NCBI RefSeq assembly: GCF_011694815.1
Contig: NZ_CP050177.1
Coordinates: 6,889,501 to 6,953,500 of the forward strand
Length of the DNA: 64,000 bases
From: Streptomyces liangshanensis
Lineage (GTDB): Bacteria > Actinomycetota > Actinomycetes > Streptomycetales > Streptomycetaceae
Reading direction: 5' to 3'
Shown here: piece after piece, positions 30,142 to 38,340 of the stretch
Numbering within the stretch: position 1 is the stretch's first letter
Layout: every line of letters starts with the position of its first letter
The notes under the pieces: model-generated
Databases searched by the model: none
Told to the model about the DNA's origin: nothing
The model's input: only the letters and a program-made list of their open reading frames with translations
Translations under genes and position numbers: made by a program

Positions 30142-31052
30142 CCTACACCGCATCTGGCTCAGCCACTCGCCCGCAGCGGGGCAAGCCCTCCCGCGCCCTG
30201 TCGGTCCTCGTCGTCGGCGTGCTGCTCACCGCGCTGCTCGTGTTCTTCGTCCTGCCGGTCCTCTGGCTGCTGCTCGCGCCGACGAAGACGGCCGCGCAGA
30301 TCACCCACGACTCGCCGCTCTCCTTCGGCTCCTTCGCCCAGATCGGCAAGGCCTGGCACCACCTGGTCGACTTCCAGGACGGCGCGCTGCTCCTGTGGCT
30401 GCGCAACTCCGCCGTCTACTCGGGCGGTTCGCTGATCCTCACCCTGGTGACCAGCGTGCCCGCGGGGTACGCGCTGGCGCTGACGCGGTTCCGGGGACGC
30501 AAGCTGCTGCTGACGGTCACGCTCATCACGATGATCATGCCGTCGGCGACCCTGGTGCTGCCGATCTTCCTGGAGCTCAACCGGTTCCACCTGATCGGTA
30601 CGGTCTGGTCGGTGATCCTGCCGATGGCGTTCTACCCGTTCGGCGTCTACCTGGTCTACATCTACTTCGCGACCAGCCTGCCCCGCGAGATCCTCGCGGC
30701 GGCGCGCATCGACGGCTGTTCGGAATGGCAGATCTTCAAGCTCATCGCGCTGCCGCTGGCCAAGCCCGTCATCGGACTCGTCGCCTTCTTCAGCTTCGTC
30801 GGCAACTGGAACAACTTCTTCCTGCCGTACCTCGTGCTGCCGAACAGCGACCAGTTCCCGGTCCAGGTGGGACTGAACCAACTCCTGTCGTCCACCCCGG
30901 CGTTCAACCCCGTCGCGGGCGCCGGCCTCAACATCACGATCCCCGAACTGGCGCTGGCCATCATCATCGCGATCCTTCCGGTGCTGGCCCTGTTCCTGTT
31001 CTCGCAGCGGACCCTCGTCTCCGGGATGCTCGCGGGAGCCACCAAGGAGTGA
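30138..31052 (+). CDS. Sugar ABC transporter permease (MalG type)
   Basis: 304 aa, six membrane segments and an EAA loop EILAAARIDGCSEWQIFKLI. Last gene of the importer, convergent with the LysR gene 10 bp away. No ATP-binding subunit is encoded in the locus; in Streptomyces the shared ATPase MsiK usually energises such importers. Confidence 0.93.
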   Translation: MTYTASGSATRPQRGKPSRALSVLVVGVLLTALLVFFVLPVLWLLLAPTKTAAQITHDSPLSFGSFAQIGKAWHHLVDFQDGALLLWLRNSAVYSGGSLILTLVTSVPAGYALALTRFRGRKLLLTVTLITMIMPSATLVLPIFLELNRFHLIGTVWSVILPMAFYPFGVYLVYIYFATSLPREILAAARIDGCSEWQIFKLIALPLAKPVIGLVAFFSFVGNWNNFFLPYLVLPNSDQFPVQVGLNQLLSSTPAFNPVAGAGLNITIPELALAIIIAILPVLALFLFSQRTLVSGMLAGATKE

Positions 31053-31062
31053 GCCGGTACGT

Positions 31063-31959
31063 TCAGCGGGCGGTCAGGTCCAGGGCGGCGACCAGCGCGG
31101 CGAGTCCCCGCTGGGTGGCGTCCGCCCGCCAGACCGCCCAGGTGTGACGGACGAGCGGATCGCCGGCCAGGGGATGCCACACCAGCCCCTCGGGCAGCGG
31201 GTGCACCCAGCCCGGCGACGCGAGGGCGAACGTCCGCGCGCCGTCCACCGCGGCGAACTTCACCTCCCGTGGCACCGGACGGCCCTCCTCGCTCGCGCTG
31301 TAGGTGTCGGTGACGCCGTGGCTGCGCAAGGTGGCGATCACCTGGTCGTGCCAGGCCGGCGAGTCCACGCGGGCGAAACTCACCCAGGACATGCCGCTGA
31401 GCCGGTGGAGCCGTACGCTGCCCGCGTCGGCCAGTTCCCCGGCACGGGCGGTGGTGAGGACCACCCCAATCGCCTCCTCCACGGCGAGCACGCTGTCGAG
31501 GGACGGGTCCGTGGGGTGGTCACGTACCAGCGCCACGTCGATCTCGCCGGCCCGCAGGGCGGTGAGCTGGGCCGTGCTCCTGGCGTGCTGGAGGACGACC
31601 GAGGTGTTCGGGTGCGCGGCACTCACCTCGGCGATCGCCGGCGGCAGCAGGTCCGGGGGGAGTTCCAACGGCACCCCGACCCGGACGCGTTCGGGCGGCA
31701 CGGCCGGCCGGTTGATCGTGGCCATCAGCCGGTCGTGCCGCTCGACGAGGGAGCGGGCCTCGCCGAGGAGGGTCGCGCCGAGCGCGGTGGGGTGGACGCC
31801 GCCGGGGCCCCGGACGAGCAACTGGCCGCCGACCTGCCGCTCCAGCGAGCGCATCGTCTGGGAGAGGGCCGACTGGCTGACGTGCATGACCCGCGCGGCC
31901 GCCGAGAGCCCGCCCTCGTCGACGACCGTCACGAACGCCCGCATCTCCCGGATCTCCAT
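31063..31959 (-). CDS. LysR-family transcriptional regulator
   Basis: 298 aa. N-terminal helix-turn-helix (MREMRAFVTV-type start, then SAAARVMHVSQSALSQTMRSLE) and a substrate-binding domain of two lobes. It lies 84 bp downstream of the SDR gene on the same strand, so it may be co-transcribed with it and could control it. Ligand unknown. Confidence 0.9.
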   Translation of the reverse strand: MEIREMRAFVTVVDEGGLSAAARVMHVSQSALSQTMRSLERQVGGQLLVRGPGGVHPTALGATLLGEARSLVERHDRLMATINRPAVPPERVRVGVPLELPPDLLPPAIAEVSAAHPNTSVVLQHARSTAQLTALRAGEIDVALVRDHPTDPSLDSVLAVEEAIGVVLTTARAGELADAGSVRLHRLSGMSWVSFARVDSPAWHDQVIATLRSHGVTDTYSASEEGRPVPREVKFAAVDGARTFALASPGWVHPLPEGLVWHPLAGDPLVRHTWAVWRADATQRGLAALVAALDLTAR

Positions 31960-32043
31960 GGCGCCGAGAACTCCCTTCGCACGTACGGTGTCCTGTGTTC
32001 CGGACAGTACTGGTCACGGGCCCGGCGCCCCGGGAGGGCGGAC

Positions 32044-32823
32044 TCACACGGCGGTGGCGCCCCCGTCGGCGGCGAGCGTGGCGCCGGTGACGAAGCCGGC
32101 GCGCGGCGAGGCCAGGAACAGGATGGCCTCGGCGATCTCCGCGGGCCCGGCGGTACGGCCCAGCGGCAGGGTCTTGCCGAGCGCGGCCACTCCGTCACCC
32201 CACTCGACCAGGACGCCGTCGGTGAGGGTCGGGCCGGGGGCGACACTGTTGACCCGGACGCCACCGGGGCCGAACTCGGCGGCCCACGTGCGGGTGAGCG
32301 AGTCCAGCGCGGCCTTGGTGGCGCTGTAGCCCGAGGCGCCGGGCACACCCATCGACGCGGCCATGGTGGTGACGTTGACGATGCTGCCCGCGCCCCTGCC
32401 GAGCATGGCCGGGACCAGGCTCGCGGTGAGGAAGTAGGCGCCGCGGACGTTCGTGTCGAACAACCGCTGGAACACGGTGACGCTCTGCTCCAGCGTCGGC
32501 GCGACGGGGAACGCCGAGGCGTTGTTGACGAGGATGTCGACCGGGCCGGCCTCCGCCGCCAGGGCGTGGACCGAGTCGAGGTCCGCGAGGTCGGCCGCGA
32601 CGAAACGTACGGTGCCGGGGCCGTCCGGCAGGTCGGCGAGCGCCTTCGCGCCGCGCTCGGCGCTGCGGCCGGAGATGACGACGTGCGCGCCCTCGCGGAC
32701 GAACAGGCGGGCGGTCTCCAGGCCGATCCCGGCCGTGCCTCCGGTGATGAGGGCGACCTGGTCCGTGAGCTCGCCCGGCCGGTTGTCCCGGCGGGTGGCC
32801 GACTCTTCGTTGGTGACAGTCAT
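32044..32823 (-). CDS. Short-chain dehydrogenase/reductase
   Basis: 259 aa classical SDR: cofactor motif TGGTAGIGLETA, NNAS, and catalytic Ser with YSATK. Cofactor and substrate cannot be told. ATG 32823 is preferred over the ATG nine bases upstream because AGGAG directly abuts the upstream one (no spacing) but is well spaced from this one. The family is often annotated as 3-oxoacyl-ACP reductase or glucose dehydrogenase; neither is supported here. Confidence 0.9.
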   Translation of the reverse strand: MTVTNEESATRRDNRPGELTDQVALITGGTAGIGLETARLFVREGAHVVISGRSAERGAKALADLPDGPGTVRFVAADLADLDSVHALAAEAGPVDILVNNASAFPVAPTLEQSVTVFQRLFDTNVRGAYFLTASLVPAMLGRGAGSIVNVTTMAASMGVPGASGYSATKAALDSLTRTWAAEFGPGGVRVNSVAPGPTLTDGVLVEWGDGVAALGKTLPLGRTAGPAEIAEAILFLASPRAGFVTGATLAADGGATAV

Positions 32824-33006
32824 GACGGGCATCTCCTGAAGCGGTTCGGAACGCCGCGCACGGTGTCGCGCGGCTCTGTCCGGTACAAGGAGCGGCCCGC
32901 CCCGGGACTTCCGGAACGCCCATCGGCGTTGCCTCTGGGGGCCATAAGCGGCACGCGGGGGCACCTGCGGGAGCGGGCGCGCGGGGTACGTGAGCGAGGT
33001 ACGCAT

Positions 33007-33039
33007 CACCGTGTACGTGAGCGGGGCACGTACACGGTG
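33007..33039 (-). terminator. Hairpin after the sortase gene
   Basis: CACCGTGTACGTG (33007-33019) and CACGTACACGGTG (33027-33039) form a perfect 13-bp stem with loop AGCGGGG. It begins 22 bp beyond the sortase stop on its coding strand, fitting a terminator for the leftward signal peptidase-substrate-sortase genes. A partial direct repeat of ACGTGAGCG lies beside it. Confidence 0.7.
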
Positions 33040-33060
33040 GTACGTACCCCGCCCCGGAGG

Positions 33061-33762
33061 TCACGTGCGCCGGACATCCGTCAGGTGCGCGAACACCACG
33101 ATGTTGGCCGCGTAGCCCGTCTTCTTCTCGAAGCTCCCGCCGCACGTCAGCAGGCGCAGCTCGGGGCGCCCGGTCCGGCCGTACACCTCCCTGTCGGGGA
33201 ACTTGTCCTTCCGGTACGTCTTCACGGCATCGACGCCGAACACCGCCGTCCGTCCGTCCGCCCGGGCGATGTTGACCTTGTCGCCGGGGCGCAGGACGTT
33301 GAGGTTGAGGAAGATGGCCGGTCCGGTACGGGTGTCCCGGTGGCCCACGACCAGAGCGGTCCCCGCCTCGCCGGGCGTGGGACCGCCCCGGTACCAGCCG
33401 ACCACACGCGGCTGCTCCAGCGGGGGAGTGCCGAGGTGGCCGGCCGGGTCCAGCCCCACCTGGGTGACCGGTGCCTCGATGGTCAGGGCGGGGACGGCGA
33501 GCCGCAACGGCGGCGAGGGCGGCAGGGGGCGGGGCGGGCGCGGGGCCGCCGCCGTCCGCCCCGGCCGGCCGGCGCCTTTCGCGCTCTCCGCGGCGGGCGC
33601 GGCGAGCACGATGGGCCCGGTGTCCGGTGGATCGGCGGGGGCGTCGCCGCACGCCCACACCACACCGGTCACCAGCGAGGCGGTCACGCTCAGCGTGAGG
33701 GTGAGGCGGCAGGCGCGACTCGGCCCTCTGCGGCGTCGATGTCGGGTGTTACGCGGCGCCAT
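33061..33762 (-). CDS. Class F sortase
   Basis: 233 aa from ATG 33762, which overlaps the end of the preceding gene by 14 bp. A basic stretch (RHRRRRGPSR) is followed by one membrane anchor (LTLTLSVTASLVTGVVWA) and a Pro-rich linker. The sortase barrel has the catalytic His in VVGHRDTRTGPA and Cys in LLTCGGSF; an Arg follows. Class F members lie in actinomycetes and join proteins to the wall or process them at the membrane. The gene before it encodes the likely substrate. Confidence 0.9.
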   Translation of the reverse strand: MAPRNTRHRRRRGPSRACRLTLTLSVTASLVTGVVWACGDAPADPPDTGPIVLAAPAAESAKGAGRPGRTAAAPRPPRPLPPSPPLRLAVPALTIEAPVTQVGLDPAGHLGTPPLEQPRVVGWYRGGPTPGEAGTALVVGHRDTRTGPAIFLNLNVLRPGDKVNIARADGRTAVFGVDAVKTYRKDKFPDREVYGRTGRPELRLLTCGGSFEKKTGYAANIVVFAHLTDVRRT

Positions 33763-34348
33763 GGCCGCGGCGGCGGGCGCGGCGGACGAGGAGCAGGCCC
33801 GCGGCTCCGACCGCACCCGTGACCAGCCACGGGGTCAGCCCCGTCGACGAGTCGTCGCCGCCGTCGAGGCTCGCGACCCCGCCGCCACCCGCCGCCACGG
33901 CGCCTGACGGCAGCGGGGGCTCGCCGCTGCCCAGCGGGCAGTCGACCTTGAAGGCCTTCTTCTTGGGCACCCCGCCCGGGAACGTCCAGTTGAGTTGGTA
34001 CGTGCCGTTGGGGAGCGCGTAGTCCGCCGTGTTGCCCTTTCCGGCCGCCAGGGTGATCGAGCCGGTGAGGGTGGGCAGGGCGGGGGTGGGCGGTTCGGCG
34101 GTGATGGTGAAGGTCACCAGCGGGACCGTCTCGAAGTTGAAGGCGCTCAGGTTGAACTTGCAGACCTTCAGGGCGTCCCCGGTGTTGCCGGCGGGGGTCC
34201 CGGCGTTGTGGATCCTCACGTCCCCGCTGTCGCCGGGAGCGGCGACCGCGGCCGACGCCCCGGCCAGGGACGCGCCGGCGAGAGCGAACGCGCCGAGGAC
34301 GGCGGCGGAGCGGGAGCGGGCGGAGCGGAGGGAGGGCGACGTGGGCAT
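33749..34348 (-). CDS. Secreted surface protein, candidate sortase F substrate
   Basis: 199 aa from ATG 34348, with AAGGAGCC upstream. A signal peptide (SAAVLGAFALAGASLAGASAAVAA) is followed by an Ig-like beta domain (about residues 40-140) with two cysteines. A Gly-rich linker comes next, then a C-terminal hydrophobic segment and basic tail (LTPWLVTGAVGAAGLLLVRRARRR). That is the layout of a sortase substrate, yet no LPxTG or LAxTG is seen before the segment; the nearest candidates are LPSGA and SSTGL. The start and end are coupled to the sortase gene. Confidence 0.8.
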   Translation of the reverse strand: MPTSPSLRSARSRSAAVLGAFALAGASLAGASAAVAAPGDSGDVRIHNAGTPAGNTGDALKVCKFNLSAFNFETVPLVTFTITAEPPTPALPTLTGSITLAAGKGNTADYALPNGTYQLNWTFPGGVPKKKAFKVDCPLGSGEPPLPSGAVAAGGGGVASLDGGDDSSTGLTPWLVTGAVGAAGLLLVRRARRRGHGAA

Positions 34349-34385
34349 GGGAGGCTCCTTCAAGCCGGGATGATTGTCGTACTGC

Positions 34386-34412
34386 ATGTGATCGTCTGAC
34401 TAGATGTCACAT
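34386..34412. promoter_or_regulatory. Promoter region of the surface-protein gene with inverted repeat
   Basis: ATGTGA (34386-34391) and TCACAT (34407-34412) form a 6-bp inverted repeat 38 bp before the start. On the gene's strand TTGTCG lies just upstream and may be a -35 element. The AT content here is well above its surroundings. Confidence 0.35.
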
Positions 34413-34498
34413 ATCCGACAAAATCCGGCGGCGAAACGCCGGGAAACCGGCAAGATGCCCTGTCTGGCCCAGTGGTCGGACCGCCCCCGCCGTCGCGC

Positions 34499-35170
34499 TC
34501 AGACCCGTACGGGCGGCGGCGGCACCTGGGCCGCGGCGCGCTTCCTCCGGAGGACGAGGGCGGCGATCCCGCAGCCCGCCCCGGTGAGCGTGAGGACCAG
34601 CCCGAGCAGGCCGGCCGCCAAGCCCACCGCGGCCCCGCCGAGGCCGTCGACCACCCGGCCGTGGACGGCGGCGGCCGACACCGTGCCCGGCTTGCCCCCC
34701 GTCCCGTAGAAGCGGGAGTCCAGGGAGTTCCTCCGGTGGTCGCCGAGCAGGAACAGCCGGCCGCGCGGAACGGTCACGTCGTACGGGTGGTCGAGTCCGT
34801 CCGCGATGCCGTCGAAGACGTACGGCTCGTCCAGCGGCTTCCCGTTGACCGTGACCCGCTCGTCCTTGCCGCTGCCCTCGCAGCAGGCCACGCGATCTCC
34901 CGCGACGCCGATCACCCGCTGGAAGGCGTCGCCCTCCGCGACGCCCTCCGGCATCGTGAACTGCACGACGTCGCCGCGGTGGACGGCGTCCCCGTCCGTC
35001 CGCTCGACGACCAGCCGGTCACCCGGGGTGTAGGCGGGCGCCATGCTGCCGCTCACGACCGTCGCCCGCGTGTAGCCCGACCGTACGTACAGCACCGAGC
35101 CGACGAGCAGGATCAGGCCCAACGGCACCAACACCCAGGCCGTCACGGCCGGTCCTCGTCCCCCGCGCAT
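34499..35170 (-). CDS. Signal peptidase I family protein (S26), catalytic Lys not conserved
   Basis: 223 aa. N-terminal membrane segment (VTAWVLVPLGLILLVGSVLYV), the serine motif VVSGSMAPAYTPGDRLVV, box D/E LLGDHRRNSLDSR, and a second membrane segment near the C-terminus (GLAAGLLGLVLTLTGAGCGIAALVL). The usual catalytic lysine lies in a K-R-V-I-G motif, but here the residue is Gln (FQRVIGVAGD). It may use another base or be inactive. It is the first gene upstream of the surface protein and sortase, on the same strand, and may cleave that protein. Confidence 0.85.
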   Translation of the reverse strand: MRGGRGPAVTAWVLVPLGLILLVGSVLYVRSGYTRATVVSGSMAPAYTPGDRLVVERTDGDAVHRGDVVQFTMPEGVAEGDAFQRVIGVAGDRVACCEGSGKDERVTVNGKPLDEPYVFDGIADGLDHPYDVTVPRGRLFLLGDHRRNSLDSRFYGTGGKPGTVSAAAVHGRVVDGLGGAAVGLAAGLLGLVLTLTGAGCGIAALVLRRKRAAAQVPPPPVRV

Positions 35171-35273
35171 GCTCTTCCCCCCTCGTGCCGCGCACCCCGG
35201 GCATCGGGGCGGCGCAAGCGGGAGGGTATCCGCCCTGGGTGACGGGGCATCGGCCGGGGCGCGGGCGGCGGAT

Positions 35274-35855
35274 TCAGGACGCGTGGGCGGGGGAGGCGAA
35301 CGTGACGTCGGCCGCGCGCGCCGCGATCTCCACCCGGTCGCCGAGCGACCATTCCGCGACGCGGGAGACCGTCGCGGCCGGCACGCGGTCGCCGAGGCCG
35401 GGCATCGCCGGGACGTCCTGGGTCGCGTGCGCGTCGTGCGGCAGGACCACCCGGTAGCCCCGCGCCAGCGCCGTCCGCGCGGTCGCCGCGACGCACATCT
35501 CGGACATCACACCGCAGACGACCAGTGCCCGCACCCCGAAGCCGGCCAACAGGCCGCCCAGCGGCGTCCCGTCGAAGCCGTCGTCCCTGGTCTTGCGGAC
35601 CACGACCTCGGTGGGGCCCGCCTCGACCGGGTGGTGCAGTTCCCAGCCGGGCGTGTGGGCCTCGTCGTCCGCGCCCGCCGCCCCGTCGTTCTGCACGTGG
35701 ACGACCAGCGCGCCGCTCTCGCGGGCCCGGGCGATCAGGTCCGTCGTCCGGTCCACGAGCCGGGCCGCGTCGGGCACCGCCCCGTCACCGGAGACGAAGG
35801 CGGACTGGACGTCCACCACGAGCAGGGCCTCTGCGGGGAGCGCGGGAGAGTTCAT
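35274..35855 (-). CDS. Isochorismatase-family cysteine hydrolase
   Basis: 193 aa from ATG 35855. Triad of the family: Asp in LLVVDVQSAF, Lys in VVRKTRDDGFDGT, Cys in VMSEMCVAATA. Members hydrolyse isochorismate, nicotinamide, N-carbamoyl compounds and others, so the substrate is not assignable. The same frame stays open far upstream, but that is a shadow of the MMPL genes. It diverges from the MMPL gene across a 237-bp gap with a large palindrome. Confidence 0.9.
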   Translation of the reverse strand: MNSPALPAEALLVVDVQSAFVSGDGAVPDAARLVDRTTDLIARARESGALVVHVQNDGAAGADDEAHTPGWELHHPVEAGPTEVVVRKTRDDGFDGTPLGGLLAGFGVRALVVCGVMSEMCVAATARTALARGYRVVLPHDAHATQDVPAMPGLGDRVPAATVSRVAEWSLGDRVEIAARAADVTFASPAHAS

Positions 35856-35917
35856 CCCGCCATGATGACCTTCGCCGCCGGAGCCGCTCCAGTCGATTTC
35901 GGGGTGCGTTGACGCGT

Positions 35918-35947
35918 CCCTGCCTGCTGCGATCGCAGCAGGCAGGG
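35918..35947. promoter_or_regulatory. Perfect 30-bp palindrome before isochorismatase and MMPL genes
   Basis: Arm CCCTGCCTGCTGC (35918-35930), centre GATC, then the exact reverse complement to 35947, with no mismatch. It lies 62 bp before the leftward gene and 145 bp before the rightward MMPL gene. AGGACG/CGTCCT (35961-35982) is a second, smaller inverted repeat next to it. Operator or cruciform/hairpin function is possible. Confidence 0.6.
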
Positions 35948-36092
35948 CGCCTGCGGTGGCAGGACGACGTACGGGACGTCCTGAGGAAGTGTGGGACACG
36001 CGCGAGGTGGGCTCAGTGCCGAGCCCGCCCGGCGCCTTCCGCGCCCGCGCCCCTTCCCGCCGCTTCAGCCGCACTTTGTTCCTGGAGGACCG

Positions 36093-38303
36093 ATGTCCGC
36101 CCTTGCCCGCTGGTGCTACCGGCACCGGCTCCTGACCGCACTGATCTGGCTGGGGGTGCTGGTCGGACTGGGAGCGGTGTCGCAGAGCGTGGGCAGCGCG
36201 TTCAGTACGACGCTGTCCGCGCCGAGCACCGAGTCCAGCAAGGCCCTGGACCTGCTGAAGAAGAACAGCCCGGCGGCCTCGGGCGACCGGGACACCGTCG
36301 TGTGGCACACCTCCGGCGGCAAGGTGACGGACAGCGCGGTGCGCCAGGACCTGACGGGCGTGCTGGACCGGATAGCCAAGGCGCCCGGGGTGGCGTCGGT
36401 GAGCAGTCCGTACGCCCCGGGCGGCGCCGGGCAGATCAGCAAGGACACGACCACCGCGTACGCGACGGTGACGCTGGACAAGGCCGCGAACGACGTCGAC
36501 AAGGCGCAGGTCGAGCACGTCATCTCGCTGGTGAAGCAGGCGCGTACGGACCAGGTCGACGTGCAGTACGGCGGGCAGGCCTTCCGGGCCGCCGAGAACG
36601 AGATCAAGCCGACCAGCGAGATCGTCGGGGTGATCGCGGCGCTGCTGATCATGCTGCTGCTCTTCCGCTCGCTGTGGGCCGCGACCCTGCCGATCCTCAC
36701 CGCCGTCGCCGGGGTCGGCGCCGGCATCATGGGCACCGGCGTGCTCAGCCACACCCTCTCCATCCCCGACGTGGCGACCACGGTCGCCGCCCTGGTCGGG
36801 CTCGGCGTCGGCATCGACTACGCGTTGTTCATCGTCAACCGGCACCGCAAGGGCCTGATGGCCGGGTCGTCCGTCGAGGACGCGGCGGCGCGGGCCCTGG
36901 ACACCTCGGGACGCGCGGTCATCTTCGCCGGACTGACCGTCGTGGTCGCCCTGCTGGGGCAGTACGCGCTCGGCATCGGCTTCCTCAACGGCATGGCGGC
37001 CGCCTCCGCACTCACCGTCGCCCTCACCGTGCTCGCCTCGATCACCCTCCTGCCGGCCCTCCTCGGGCTGATGGGACACCGGGTGCTGAGCCGCAAGCAG
37101 CGCACCAGGCTGCGCGAACACGGCCCCGTCCAGGAGGAGCAGAAGGGCGTGTGGGGCCGCTGGGCCTCGGCGGTCCTGGCGAAGCCGCGCGGCAAGGCGC
37201 TGCTGGCCCTCCTGGTGATGGTGGTCATCTCCCTGCCGGTGTTTTCGCTGCGGCTGGGCAACGCCGACGCGGGCAACGACCCCTCGTCGAGCGCGAGCCG
37301 CCAGTCGTACGACCTCCTCGCGGACGGCTTCGGCCCCGGCTTCAACGGGCCGCTGCTGCTGGTGGCCCAGGCACCCCACGCCAAGGACAAGACGGCGCTG
37401 GAGTCCCTGGCCACCGACCTCTCCGGGGTGAAGGGGGTCGCCCAGGTGGTCGCCCCGCCGCTGGCCCCCGGCCAGGACGTCGCCACGATCCAGGTCGTCC
37501 CGACCACGTCGCCGCAGTCCGTGCAGACCACCGACCTGATCACCCACCTGCGGGACGACGTGGTCCCCGGCGCGGAGAAGGGCACCGACCTCCAGGTCTA
37601 CGTGGGCGGCAGCACCGCGAGCGGCGTCGACTTCTCCGACGTCATCGTGTCCAAGCTGCCGCTGTTCATCGTGATCATCGTCAGCCTGGGGTGCCTGCTG
37701 ATGATGGTGGCCTTCCGCAGTGTGCTGGTCCCGCTCATCGGCGTGGTGATGAACCTGCTGACCATGGGCGTGGCCTTCGGCGCGGTGGTCGCGGCCTTCC
37801 AGTGGGGCTGGATCTCCGAGGCGCTGGGCGCCGGAGCGGCCGGACCGGTCGAGGCGTTCGCGCCCGTCATGATGATCGCGATCCTGTTCGGCCTGTCCAT
37901 GGACTACCAGGTGTTCCTGATCAGCCGGATGCACGAGGAATGGACCCTCTCCCGCGACAACGCGCGGGCGGTACGGATCGGGCAGGCCGAGACCGGGCGG
38001 ATCATCACGGCCGCCGCCGTCATCATGGCGTGTGTCTTCGCGGCCTTCATGTTCAGCGGCCAGCGCATCGTCGCCGAGTTCGGCCTCGGCCTGGCGCTCG
38101 CCGTGCTCCTGGACGTCCTGCTCGTGCGTATGGTTATCGTGCCGGCGCTGATGCACCTGTTCGGCAAGCGCAACTGGTGGCTGCCGCGATGGCTGGACAA
38201 GCTGCTGCCGCACCTCTCCATCGAGGGGACACCCGACGAGGCGCCCGACACCGCCGCGGACGGGCGGGAGCGGGACCGGCAGGACGTACCGGTCGGGCGC
38301 TGA
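36093..38303 (+). CDS. MMPL (RND) family transporter
   Basis: 736 aa from ATG 36093, with CTGGAGGACC upstream. Two repeats of the RND fold: a first membrane segment (LLTALIWLGVLVGLGAV), an extracellular loop, five more segments (e.g. IVGVIAALLIMLLLFRSLWA), and the same again in the second half (SKLPLFIVIIVSLGCLLMMV). The conserved GLGVGIDYALFIVNR and GLSMDYQVFLISRMHEE motifs hold the proton-relay Asp. Such pumps export lipids or antibiotics. It is followed 37 bp later by a two-component system that probably regulates it. Confidence 0.93.
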   Translation: MSALARWCYRHRLLTALIWLGVLVGLGAVSQSVGSAFSTTLSAPSTESSKALDLLKKNSPAASGDRDTVVWHTSGGKVTDSAVRQDLTGVLDRIAKAPGVASVSSPYAPGGAGQISKDTTTAYATVTLDKAANDVDKAQVEHVISLVKQARTDQVDVQYGGQAFRAAENEIKPTSEIVGVIAALLIMLLLFRSLWAATLPILTAVAGVGAGIMGTGVLSHTLSIPDVATTVAALVGLGVGIDYALFIVNRHRKGLMAGSSVEDAAARALDTSGRAVIFAGLTVVVALLGQYALGIGFLNGMAAASALTVALTVLASITLLPALLGLMGHRVLSRKQRTRLREHGPVQEEQKGVWGRWASAVLAKPRGKALLALLVMVVISLPVFSLRLGNADAGNDPSSSASRQSYDLLADGFGPGFNGPLLLVAQAPHAKDKTALESLATDLSGVKGVAQVVAPPLAPGQDVATIQVVPTTSPQSVQTTDLITHLRDDVVPGAEKGTDLQVYVGGSTASGVDFSDVIVSKLPLFIVIIVSLGCLLMMVAFRSVLVPLIGVVMNLLTMGVAFGAVVAAFQWGWISEALGAGAAGPVEAFAPVMMIAILFGLSMDYQVFLISRMHEEWTLSRDNARAVRIGQAETGRIITAAAVIMACVFAAFMFSGQRIVAEFGLGLALAVLLDVLLVRMVIVPALMHLFGKRNWWLPRWLDKLLPHLSIEGTPDEAPDTAADGRERDRQDVPVGR

Positions 38304-38340
38304 GCCCCCGGCGAGCCCCCCGTACGGCGAAGGAGGACGT

